9,253 nucleotides of DNA from the NCBI GenBank assembly GCA_016199905.1, contig JACQFU010000591.1, positions 1 to 9,253 of the forward strand, given 5' to 3'. This document shows, one piece after another, positions 1 through 6,409 of the stretch. Origin of the DNA: Candidatus Wallbacteria bacterium (GTDB lineage Bacteria; Muiribacteriota; UBA6191; JACPRK01). The notes under the pieces were generated by a model. That model was given only the letters and a program-made list of their open reading frames with translations. It made no database searches and had not been told where the DNA came from. The translations under genes were made by a program, and so were the position numbers. How positions within the stretch are numbered: position 1 is the first letter of the stretch; each line of letters opens with the position of its first letter.

Positions 1-345
1 CGTCTCGGGCCGGCGCGCAGCGGGCCGCTGACCGGACACGGGCCGGGGAGCGGGGGCCTCCGCCGACTCCAGTTCCAGACGGTAGGGACCGATGTCGAAG
101 ACGTCGCCCGCGGCCATCCGCTGGCGAGCGGCAGGCACGCCGTTGACGCGCAGCGGCGCTCCGGCCTCCAGCGCCGTCACTTCCCAGGCGCCGCCGCTCT
201 CGCGCAGCGTCGCGTGACGCGGCGCGACACCGTCGCCCGTCAAGACGACGTCGGTCCCGGGCCCCGCCCCGATCGTCACGACGTCGCGATCGAAGGCGAA
301 GAGCTGCACCGGAACGCCGTTCTTCGTGATCCTGAGCCGGGCCAT
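1..345 (-). CDS. FHA-domain protein, N-terminal part (runs off the left edge)
   Basis: Read on the minus strand from ATG at 345-343, the frame stays open for 115 codons to the window edge, so the C-terminus is missing. The product starts MARLRITKNGVPVQLFAF and has the shape of a forkhead-associated (FHA) fold over about residues 5-93: VVTIGAGPGTDVVL (22-35), VAPRHATL (40-47), the turn VNG (67-69), then AAGDVFDIG (78-86). FHA domains normally bind phosphothreonine peptides and often serve signalling or secretion systems. Here the Arg usually following IG is Ala27 and the Ser of the SxxH motif is Ala41, while His44 and Asn68 remain, so phosphopeptide binding may be weak or lost. After residue 93 the chain becomes a Pro/Ala/Arg-rich linker, suggesting further domains beyond the window. 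The upstream frame is open but offers no better ATG. The FHA assignment is good; the partner and pathway are unknown. It is divergent from the fluoride channel gene. Confidence 0.82.
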   Translation of the reverse strand, partial: MARLRITKNGVPVQLFAFDRDVVTIGAGPGTDVVLTGDGVAPRHATLRESGGAWEVTALEAGAPLRVNGVPAARQRMAAGDVFDIGPYRLELESAEAPAPRPVSGQRPAARRPET

Positions 346-442
346 GGCGCTCGGAATGGTATCACGCCAGGGATCGCGACTCGCAGCCCGTGGATGCAGT
401 ATCCTGGGCCGATCCTGCCCGGAGTCTCCGATACACGCACGC
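346..442. promoter_or_regulatory. Divergent intergenic region
   Basis: These 97 bases separate the minus-strand FHA gene from the plus-strand fluoride channel gene, so promoters for both are expected here. I see no convincing -35/-10 pair; weak AT-richer patches such as GATACT and TGATAC on the minus strand are the only candidates. No ribosome-binding site of good strength stands before either start: the GGAG at 421-424 is 18 bases from the channel ATG, which is too far. The fluoride-riboswitch consensus was looked for and not found. The regulatory role is inferred from gene orientation only. Confidence 0.35.
420..430. repeat. Short perfect palindrome, possible operator
   Basis: CGGAG-T-CTCCG is a perfect 5-bp inverted repeat around one central base, ending 12 bases before the fluoride channel ATG and inside the divergent gap. 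Its place would suit an operator, but such a short GC-rich palindrome can arise by chance and no second copy was noticed upstream of the other genes. Confidence 0.25.
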
Positions 443-838
443 ATGGACGTCTACCTTTCGATAGCGGCCGGCGGCGCGCTGGGCAGCCTGGCCAGGTTCT
501 GGGTTTCGGGATTCGTGGCCCGCTACGGCGGTGAGTCCTTTCCCTGGGGAACCCTGCTCATCAACGTCTCGGGATGCTTCCTCATCGGCCTGTTCGCCGC
601 CTTGACGGGCCCGCAGGGCCGGCTGGTCGTCAGCCCGTGGATTCGCCAGTTCGTGATGGTGGGAGTCTGCGGCGGCTACACGACGTTCTCGTCGTTCAGC
701 CTGCAATGGTTGACTCTCGTCCACGAGGGAGAGCGCCAGAGGGCCGGGCTGTACGTGGGTTCCTCCCTGCTCGGTTGCCTGGCGGCCGTTTGGATGGGAT
801 ATGCTCTGGCCTCCACGCTGACCCGCATCCGGCATTGA
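443..838 (+). CDS. crcB: Fluoride ion channel FluC/CrcB
   Basis: This encodes a 131-residue inner-membrane protein of the FluC (CrcB) family, small dual-topology dimeric channels that let fluoride leave the cytoplasm and protect against its toxicity. Four hydrophobic segments are visible (about residues 4-20, 35-54, 66-88 and 101-124). Family hallmarks are present: GGALGSLARFW (10-20) with the conserved Arg18, WGTLLINVSG (35-44) with pore Asn41, and GVCGGYTTFSSFS (74-86) holding the two phenylalanines (Phe82, Phe85) of the fluoride pathway and Gly/Thr residues of the central sodium site. The length is normal for the family. An in-frame ATG exists further upstream at 326, but only the start at 443 gives the family-like N-terminus (MDVYLSIAAGGALG); its ribosome-binding site is weak. 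TGA stop. It precedes the efflux operon in the same direction and may be co-transcribed with it. Confidence 0.93.
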   Translation: MDVYLSIAAGGALGSLARFWVSGFVARYGGESFPWGTLLINVSGCFLIGLFAALTGPQGRLVVSPWIRQFVMVGVCGGYTTFSSFSLQWLTLVHEGERQRAGLYVGSSLLGCLAAVWMGYALASTLTRIRH

Positions 839-841
839 GGT

Positions 842-846
842 AGGAG
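842..846 (+). promoter_or_regulatory. Strong Shine-Dalgarno-like AGGAG with no ATG at the expected distance
   Basis: AGGAG lies 4 bases after the fluoride channel stop. Seven bases after it, in frame with the outer-membrane factor, is a CTG codon (854-856), and the frame from there to the ATG at 917 is open. This could be the true ribosome-binding site of that gene with a rare CTG start, or a chance match. A competing AGGG at 905-908 sits 8 bases before the ATG. Confidence 0.3.
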
Positions 847-916
847 AAGAGTTCTGAAAGACGGATTTTGCCCGAACCCGGCGAGTCGCGGTCCGGCAGG
901 ACGCAGGGATCTGGCG

Positions 917-2134
917 ATGGGCCTCTTGCTGGCCGCGAGCGGGCTCGGATTCTTCGCGACGGCTGGCGCGGCAGAGATCGGGTTCGCGGCGGCCCGCACT
1001 CGAGCGCTCACGAGCGCGCCTGACGTCACGCTTGCCGAGCGCCGAGCCGAGCTGTCGCAGGTGGACGTGCGCATCGCGGCCCAGCGGCCGAACCCGGGCG
1101 CGAGCTTCACGACGGCGCGCCGCACGGCCAAGCTCGGGACGTCGGTCAGCGTTCCGCTGCAGGTCTTCGGACAGCGCGGAACGGCGGTCGATGCCTCTCG
1201 CGCGGAGGCCCGGGCCGTCACGCTGGACATCACCGCAACGAAGCGCGAGGTGCTCTGGAGCGCCACGACCGCATGGATCGATCTCTGGGAGACCCAGCAA
1301 AGAGCGAAGCTCCTCGGCCTCTCCTCGGAGGACTCGCAGCGACTCTTGCACATCGCCCAGGAGAAGCTCGACGCCGGTGCCGGGGCGCGTATCGACCAGG
1401 TCCGCGCCCGCGCCGATCGGGTCCGCGCCGAGGCGGAAGCGGGGGCCGCCCGGAGAGCCATCGACGCAGCCGCAGCCCGGCTGGCGGTCTGGCTCGGTGC
1501 CGCTCCGGAAGCGCCATTGCTGGCGACGGGAGATCCCGGCTACCGGGTCGAGGCCGTCCCGCTCGACACCCTCCTGCGGGCGCTCGTCGACCATCCCGCG
1601 CTGCGCCGCGATCGCGCGCAGATCGAGGCCGCGATCGCTCGGATTCGCAACGAGAAGCGACAGCGCTGGCCGCTGGTCAACGCGCAAGTCACCTTCAACA
1701 ACAACGATCCCACGCTTCCGGGAGACGACGTGATCGTCGGGCTTGGCCTGGAGTTGCCGGTCTTCAGCAACCGCGAGGGGAACATCGCCAGGGCCCGGGC
1801 AGAGCAGACGCTCGCGACGGCAGCGACGCAATCCGACCTGCAGAGACTGGGCTCCGGCCTGCTCGACGCGTATCGCCGCACGGAAGGCGAGCGGTTGCAG
1901 TTCCTCGCGCTGCGCGAGAAAGCGCTGCCCGCCATTTCCGAGGCGCGAGCGATGACCAGCGAGGGATACGCGATGGGAAGGATCGACTTGCTGCGAGTGC
2001 TCGAGGCCCAGAAAGCGCTGCTCGACACGCGCCTGGCCGTGGCCGGCGCCAACGCCTCCTGGGCGCGCGCCGTGGCGGACCTGGAGAGAGCCGCAGGTGT
2101 CGACCTGGGCCCGGGAGGACTCGATGCGCATTGA
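917..2134 (+). CDS. TolC/CzcC-type outer-membrane efflux factor
   Basis: This 405-residue protein is the outer-membrane channel of a tripartite RND efflux system. After a hydrophobic N-terminus (MGLLLAASGLGFFATAGAA, cleavage likely near AGAA-EIG) come two long alpha-helical, Ala/Arg/Glu-rich repeats, roughly residues 30-195 and 210-395, in the pattern of outer membrane efflux proteins. Typical pieces are RPNPGASF (57-64), SVPLQVFGQRG (76-86), the second-repeat counterpart GLELPVFSNREGNIARA, and the closing helix YAMGRIDLLRVLEAQKALLDTR. No lipobox Cys is present. The start is uncertain: ATG 917 has AGGG at a workable distance but gives a signal peptide with no positive n-region, whereas the open frame just upstream encodes GRRDLA before it and may start at CTG 854. 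The gene overlaps the adaptor gene by 11 bases. The family call is secure; the substrate is unknown. Confidence 0.9.
   Translation: MGLLLAASGLGFFATAGAAEIGFAAARTRALTSAPDVTLAERRAELSQVDVRIAAQRPNPGASFTTARRTAKLGTSVSVPLQVFGQRGTAVDASRAEARAVTLDITATKREVLWSATTAWIDLWETQQRAKLLGLSSEDSQRLLHIAQEKLDAGAGARIDQVRARADRVRAEAEAGAARRAIDAAAARLAVWLGAAPEAPLLATGDPGYRVEAVPLDTLLRALVDHPALRRDRAQIEAAIARIRNEKRQRWPLVNAQVTFNNNDPTLPGDDVIVGLGLELPVFSNREGNIARARAEQTLATAATQSDLQRLGSGLLDAYRRTEGERLQFLALREKALPAISEARAMTSEGYAMGRIDLLRVLEAQKALLDTRLAVAGANASWARAVADLERAAGVDLGPGGLDAH
2114..2118 (+). promoter_or_regulatory. Ribosome-binding site of the adaptor gene
   Basis: GGAGG lies 5 bases before ATG 2124, inside the end of the upstream gene. 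It supports 2124 rather than the earlier in-frame GTG at 2097 or the later ATG at 2136, and fits coupled translation of the two genes. Confidence 0.6.
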
Positions 2135-3236
2135 GATGTTGCTCCTGCTCGTGCTTCTGGCCGCGGGCAGCCGAGCCCTTGGGGCCGCACCCGATTCCGA
2201 GGCGGCGGCCGAATCCAGCACCGCTTCCGAAGCCGGGCCGCGGGCGGTGAAGTGCGCGCCGGTCCAGACGGGCGAGAGAACCGAAGAGATCGAAGTCCGC
2301 GGGACGGTCGCCCCGTTGCCCGGCCTCGACGTCAACGTCACCCCGCAAGTGCCGGGCCGCGTGCAATCCGTCGAGGTCGTCGAAGGCGACCTCGTGAAGA
2401 CCGACCAGGTCGTGGCTCACATCGACGACGCCGCGCTCGCCGACGCCGCCCGGCAAGCGGATGCGGCCCTGGCCAAGGCCCGTGCCGAACGGAAGAACGC
2501 GGAGGTGACGCTCGCCCGCAGCCGGCGTGTCTTCGAGCGCGGCATCGCCCCGCGCCAGGAGGTCGACGACGCCGTCGCGAGAGCGGCAAGCGCACGGGCC
2601 TCCCAGGACGACGCGGAGGCGGCTGTCCGCCAGGCCCACCGCCAGGCCGACCGCGCCGTGGTGAAGAGTCCGCTGGGCGGATCGGTCCTGAAGGTGCTGC
2701 GCCGTCAGGGCGAGATGGTCGACGGCACCCCGGCAACTCCCGTTCTCGAAATCGCAGATGCCTCCCGGCTCGATCTCGTGGCCGACGTGCCCGCGGCCGA
2801 CCTGATGCGCATCACGCGCGGCTCGAAAGCCAAGGTGCTCATCCCGTCGCTGCCGGGCAAGACTCTGGCGGGGACGGTCCGCCTCTATCCGCCGACGGTC
2901 GATCGAACCACCGGCATTGGATCGGTCCGCATCTCGCTCGAGCTTCCCCAGGGGATCGCGCTGCCCATCGGCCTCTATGCCATCGCGCGCATCGGCACGG
3001 GCCAGGTGTCGAAAGTCCTGCTCGTGCCGCGAGCGTCGGTGCGAAACGCCGTCGGCGAAGAGGCGGAGGTCGTGGTCTGCGGGACGGACAAGAAGGCGCA
3101 CGTGAAGAAGGTCCGGCCGGGAGCCGTGCGCGACGGACTCGTCGAGGTGAAGGGTGAAATCGCGGCGGGCGATCGCGTCGTGGTGGAGCCGGTGATCGGG
3201 ATCTCCGACGGGGACGCGCTCGAGGCTGCCCCGTGA
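2124..3236 (+). CDS. RND periplasmic adaptor (membrane-fusion protein, HlyD/CusB/AcrA-like)
   Basis: This 370-residue periplasmic adaptor should bridge the RND permease and the outer-membrane channel. A signal peptide is clear (MRIEMLLLLVLLAAGSRALG); there is no lipobox Cys, so it is probably not a lipoprotein, unlike AcrA. Domains in order: a Ser/Ala/Glu-rich spacer (22-40), a first beta-barrel/lipoyl half with TPQVPGRVQSVEVVEGDLVK (73-92), an alpha-hairpin (about 103-178), the second lipoyl half VVKSPLGGSVLKV (179-191) followed by GEMVDG, the beta-barrel (about 211-292), and a membrane-proximal domain to the end. At the hairpin tip the sequence RSRRVFERGIAPRQEVDDA aligns with the TolC-docking motif RxxxLxxxxxxS as Arg132, Val136 and Pro143, so the usual Leu and Ser are replaced. 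It overlaps the preceding gene by 11 bases and the permease gene by 4. The family call is secure. Confidence 0.92.
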   Translation: MRIEMLLLLVLLAAGSRALGAAPDSEAAAESSTASEAGPRAVKCAPVQTGERTEEIEVRGTVAPLPGLDVNVTPQVPGRVQSVEVVEGDLVKTDQVVAHIDDAALADAARQADAALAKARAERKNAEVTLARSRRVFERGIAPRQEVDDAVARAASARASQDDAEAAVRQAHRQADRAVVKSPLGGSVLKVLRRQGEMVDGTPATPVLEIADASRLDLVADVPAADLMRITRGSKAKVLIPSLPGKTLAGTVRLYPPTVDRTTGIGSVRISLELPQGIALPIGLYAIARIGTGQVSKVLLVPRASVRNAVGEEAEVVVCGTDKKAHVKKVRPGAVRDGLVEVKGEIAAGDRVVVEPVIGISDGDALEAAP

Positions 3237-6200
3237 ACCCTTTCGATTGGATGCTGCGCCACGGCGCGCTCATCTGGTTCGCCGCCCTCGCGCTCGCTTT
3301 CGGCGGAGCGCTGGTGGCCCGCTCGCTGCCGAGCGGCATCTATCCGGAAGTGGAGTTCCCGCGCATCGTGGTGGTCGCGCGCTCCGGCGACGCGCCGCCC
3401 GACGTCACGCAGATCGCCCTGACGCGGCCGCTGGAGAACGCGCTCGCCACGGTCATGGGCGTGGAGCGCATCCGTTCCAAGACCATCCGCGGGGCAACGG
3501 AGCTTTCGCTGCTCTTCGCTCCTGGGACCGATATGTGGCGCGCCTTGCAACTTTCGCAATCGGCGGTCGCGGAGGCGCGCTCCGGTCTTCCGGCCGGCGC
3601 GGAGCTCACCGTGGAACGACTGTCGACCACATCGTTCCCCATCCTGACGTTCAACCTGACCGGCAACATCGACCCGCGGCGGCTGCACGAGATCGGGGAG
3701 TTCGTGCTCAAGCCCGCGTTCTCTCGCGTGCGCGGAGTGGGCCGGGTCGATGTCCTGGGAGGCGACGTCCGCGAGGTGGAGGTCATCGTCGACCCCGAGA
3801 AAGCCGCCGCCCAGCGCGTGAGTCCATCGCAGATCGCCGACAAGCTCCGGAGCCAGACCGTCCTGCAGGCTGTCGGCAGGTTGGAGGAGTCGCACTCGCT
3901 CGTCACGGTGATGGCCTCGGGAGAGCCGCGCGATCTGGCGGACCTGCGCTCGATGCCCGTGTCGGTCGGGCCCAACGGCAGTCCCATCTTGCTGGGCGCC
4001 GTCGCGGAGGTCGTCGAGGGAGCGCAGGACCGGATGCTGCGCGTCTCGGGCCCGGGCGGAGAAACGGTGTTGATCAGCATCGCGCGCCTTCCCGGCGCGA
4101 GCACGCCGGAGGTCGTTCGCGCCGTCCGGGAAGTGGCGAGCGCGCTGGGACGCACGTTGTCCGCGGGAGTGCGCCTGACTCCGGTGTACGACCAGGCCGA
4201 GCTGGTCGACGAATCGATCGCGTCGGTGCGAGACGCCATCTTGGTAGGGATCGCGCTCTGCGTCCTGGTCATCGCCTTCTTCTTGCGAGACCTCCGGGCA
4301 GGTCTCGCGGCGTCGATCGCGGTGCCGGTCACGCTGGGCATCACGTTCTTGCCGCTGGGGCTCCTCGGCCAGAGCTTGAACATGATGTCGCTGGGCGGGC
4401 TTGCCGTGGCGATCGGGCTCGTCATCGACGACGCCATCGTGGTCGTGGAGGCCATCGGCCGCAGGGTCGAGGAGGGGATGAGTCCCTCCGAAGCGGCGAG
4501 CCGGGGCACGCGCGAGCTGATGGCGGCGCTGCTAGGCACGACGGCGACCACGGTGGTCGTGTTCGTTCCGATGGCGTGGCTCGAGGGCGTGGTGGGCAGG
4601 TTCTTCTCGGCGCTGTCGGTGACGCTGGCCGGATCGGTGGTGGTCTCGCTGGCCATCGCGGTGACGCTGGTGCCGCTCGCGGCGGCGAGCTGGATCCGGG
4701 CGCGTCCGCGCGTCGATTCGGCGCCCAGTCTTTACGTCGCGCTCTACGAGCGGCTGGCGAGTCCGCTCATGCGCCATCCGTGGATCGGATTGTCGATCGC
4801 GGGCGCGCTCGTCGCAGTGGGTGCGCAAAGCGCCAATCACGTCCCCTCGGGCTTTCTCCCGACGATGGACGAGGGCTCCTTCGTGGTCGACTACTTCCTG
4901 CCTGCGGGTACGTCGCTGACGGACACCGACGCCGTGGCGCGGAAGCTCGAGGCGGTGCTCTCTGCGACCCCCGAAGTCGGCACCTACTCCCGGCGCACCG
5001 GGGCGGAGCTGGGGCCGGCCACCGCGACCCAGGTGAACCGGGGAGACATCATGGTCCGGCTGAAGCCCTCCGGCATCCGGAAGAAGTCCGCCGACGACGT
5101 GATCGCCCAGGTGCGCGCGAAGGTCGGGAAGGACGTTCCGGAGGCCAGGACTGAATTCATCCAGGTGCTCCAGGACGTGTTGAACGACCTCTCGGGCATG
5201 CCGAGGCCGCTGGAGATCAAGCTCTTCGGAGACAACTATCCGACGTTGCAGGCCAAGGCCGGCGAAGTCCTGGAGCGAATCAAGGACGTGCGCGGACTGG
5301 TCGACATTTATCCCGGGATCGAGGGGCTCGCGCCGGAGCTGAAGTTCCGCGTCGAGGCGGCTGCGGCCGCGCGGCTCGGGAAGTCGGCGACGGACGTGGC
5401 GTCGGAGCTGGACGCGGCGCTGCGAGGTGTGGAGGCTTCGGAGATCCGGCGGCCCGATCGGCCCATAGGCGTGCGGGTCCGCTATCCCGACGCGCTCCGC
5501 TTCGACATCCGCAAGCTCGCCGGGCTGCCGCTCGTCACCGGTTCGGGCGTCGTGCGGATGTCGGCGGTGGCCGCGCCGATCGCCTCGGGCTCGGAGACGG
5601 TGCTGGTGCGGGAGAGTCTGCGGCCCATCGTAATTCTGACGGCGGATCTCGAAGGCCGCGATCTGGGTTCGGTCGCCGGCGAAGTCCGCCGGAAGCTGGC
5701 CGGATTGCCCCTTCCCGAAGGCTACACCCTGGAGCTGGGAGGACAGTACGAGGGGCAACAGAAGACGCAGCGCGATCTGCTGGCCGTGATGGGTTTCGGC
5801 CTGATTTCGGTGCTGATCGTGCTGCTGGTCCAGTTCAGCCGGGCCCGGCTGGCCTTCGCCGTGCTGGCCTCGGTACCGCTTTCCGTGGTCGGCGCGCTGG
5901 CGACGCTGTGGGCCACAGCAATCCCACTCAATGCATCTTCTCTGATGGGATGCGTGCTTCTGGTGGGCTTGGTGGTCAAGAACGGAATCCTGCTTTTGCA
6001 GGAGTACGAGGAGCTGCTCGAGCAGGGCGTCGCTTCGAACGACGCGCTCGTGATGGCGGGCCGGATCCGGCTTCGCCCCATCCTGATGACGACGCTGGCC
6101 ACGATCGCGGGACTGGCGCCGCTGGCCCTGGGGCTCGGCTCCGGCGCGGAGATCCAGCGGCCGCTGGCCGTGGCCGTCATTGGCGGCCTGCTGGTCTCGA

Positions 6201-6274
6201 CGGTGGTCAGCTTGCTGGTGTTGCCGTGCTTCGTGCGATTGACCGCCGGGAGCGATCGCGCCAGGCCCAGCTAG
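3233..6274 (+). CDS. RND-family efflux permease (AcrB/HAE-like inner-membrane pump)
   Basis: This 1013-residue proton-driven inner-membrane exporter has the full RND layout. TM1 is at about 11-30, followed by GIYPEVEFPRIVV and the first periplasmic porter domain. TM2-TM6 span about 335-486, with GLAVAIGLVIDDAIVVVEA (389-407) in TM4. TM7 is near 518-536, then VPSGFLPTMDEGSF and the second porter domain. TM8-TM12 run from about 850 to 1001, with LVVKNGILLLQEYEE (913-927) in TM10. Asp399, Asp400 and Lys916 match the proton-relay residues of AcrB (Asp407, Asp408, Lys940). The double Asp argues against the heavy-metal (CusA/CzcA) subgroup and for the drug/hydrophobe or a related uncharacterised subgroup. 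The GTG start overlaps the adaptor stop as GTGA and has GAGG 7 bases upstream; an in-frame ATG follows at 3251. TAG stop. It is complete and apparently intact; the substrate is unknown. Confidence 0.95.
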   Translation: MNPFDWMLRHGALIWFAALALAFGGALVARSLPSGIYPEVEFPRIVVVARSGDAPPDVTQIALTRPLENALATVMGVERIRSKTIRGATELSLLFAPGTDMWRALQLSQSAVAEARSGLPAGAELTVERLSTTSFPILTFNLTGNIDPRRLHEIGEFVLKPAFSRVRGVGRVDVLGGDVREVEVIVDPEKAAAQRVSPSQIADKLRSQTVLQAVGRLEESHSLVTVMASGEPRDLADLRSMPVSVGPNGSPILLGAVAEVVEGAQDRMLRVSGPGGETVLISIARLPGASTPEVVRAVREVASALGRTLSAGVRLTPVYDQAELVDESIASVRDAILVGIALCVLVIAFFLRDLRAGLAASIAVPVTLGITFLPLGLLGQSLNMMSLGGLAVAIGLVIDDAIVVVEAIGRRVEEGMSPSEAASRGTRELMAALLGTTATTVVVFVPMAWLEGVVGRFFSALSVTLAGSVVVSLAIAVTLVPLAAASWIRARPRVDSAPSLYVALYERLASPLMRHPWIGLSIAGALVAVGAQSANHVPSGFLPTMDEGSFVVDYFLPAGTSLTDTDAVARKLEAVLSATPEVGTYSRRTGAELGPATATQVNRGDIMVRLKPSGIRKKSADDVIAQVRAKVGKDVPEARTEFIQVLQDVLNDLSGMPRPLEIKLFGDNYPTLQAKAGEVLERIKDVRGLVDIYPGIEGLAPELKFRVEAAAAARLGKSATDVASELDAALRGVEASEIRRPDRPIGVRVRYPDALRFDIRKLAGLPLVTGSGVVRMSAVAAPIASGSETVLVRESLRPIVILTADLEGRDLGSVAGEVRRKLAGLPLPEGYTLELGGQYEGQQKTQRDLLAVMGFGLISVLIVLLVQFSRARLAFAVLASVPLSVVGALATLWATAIPLNASSLMGCVLLVGLVVKNGILLLQEYEELLEQGVASNDALVMAGRIRLRPILMTTLATIAGLAPLALGLGSGAEIQRPLAVAVIGGLLVSTVVSLLVLPCFVRLTAGSDRARPS

Positions 6275-6409
6275 AGGGCGGCTCGGATGGTACCAGTCGA
6301 GGCGAACCTCGTAAGCAGGTCGTGAGCAGTGACGGAACGCCCCGGCGCGGCAGACAGTCGACTTGCCCGTGAGGTAGCGGACGTCTCGACGGCTTGCGTG
6401 CCGGGCTCC
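6275..6409. other. Intergenic gap between convergent genes
   Basis: These 135 bases lie between the permease stop and the stop of the minus-strand metallopeptidase frame. Transcription from both sides should end here. Apart from a small hairpin near 6298-6311 I see no T-tract terminator, no RNA gene and no conserved-looking small ORF. Confidence 0.5.
6298..6311. terminator. Small hairpin, weak candidate terminator
   Basis: CGAGG-CGAA-CCTCG forms a 5-bp stem with a 4-base loop, 24 bases after the permease stop and in the convergent gap. The flanking bases do not extend the stem and no run of T follows on either strand, so it is not a standard Rho-independent terminator; a role is inferred from position only. 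Confidence 0.22.

Noticed and set aside
346..442. Fluoride riboswitch before the crcB gene
   Set aside because: The leader lacks the conserved 5' GGNGAUGG-type stem and the 3' CUGAUG...CUCCUAC segment. A GGCGATG at 913-919 is downstream of crcB and has no matching 3' part.
326..442. N-terminal extension of the fluoride channel from ATG 326
   Set aside because: The extra 39 residues overlap the FHA gene, are not hydrophobic or conserved-looking, and the family normally begins a few residues before the GG-x-x-GS-x-AR motif, as from 443.
362..2341. Very long minus-strand open frame (659 codons) antisense to the outer-membrane factor
   Set aside because: Its translation is low-complexity, Arg/Gly/Glu-rich, with no domain or membrane pattern, and it lies opposite a clear TolC-type gene. 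High GC removes stops from shadow frames.
3247..5154. Long plus-strand open frame (635 codons) inside the permease gene
   Set aside because: It is Arg/Gly/Ala-rich with no recognisable motifs and overlaps the well-supported permease frame; a GC-driven shadow.
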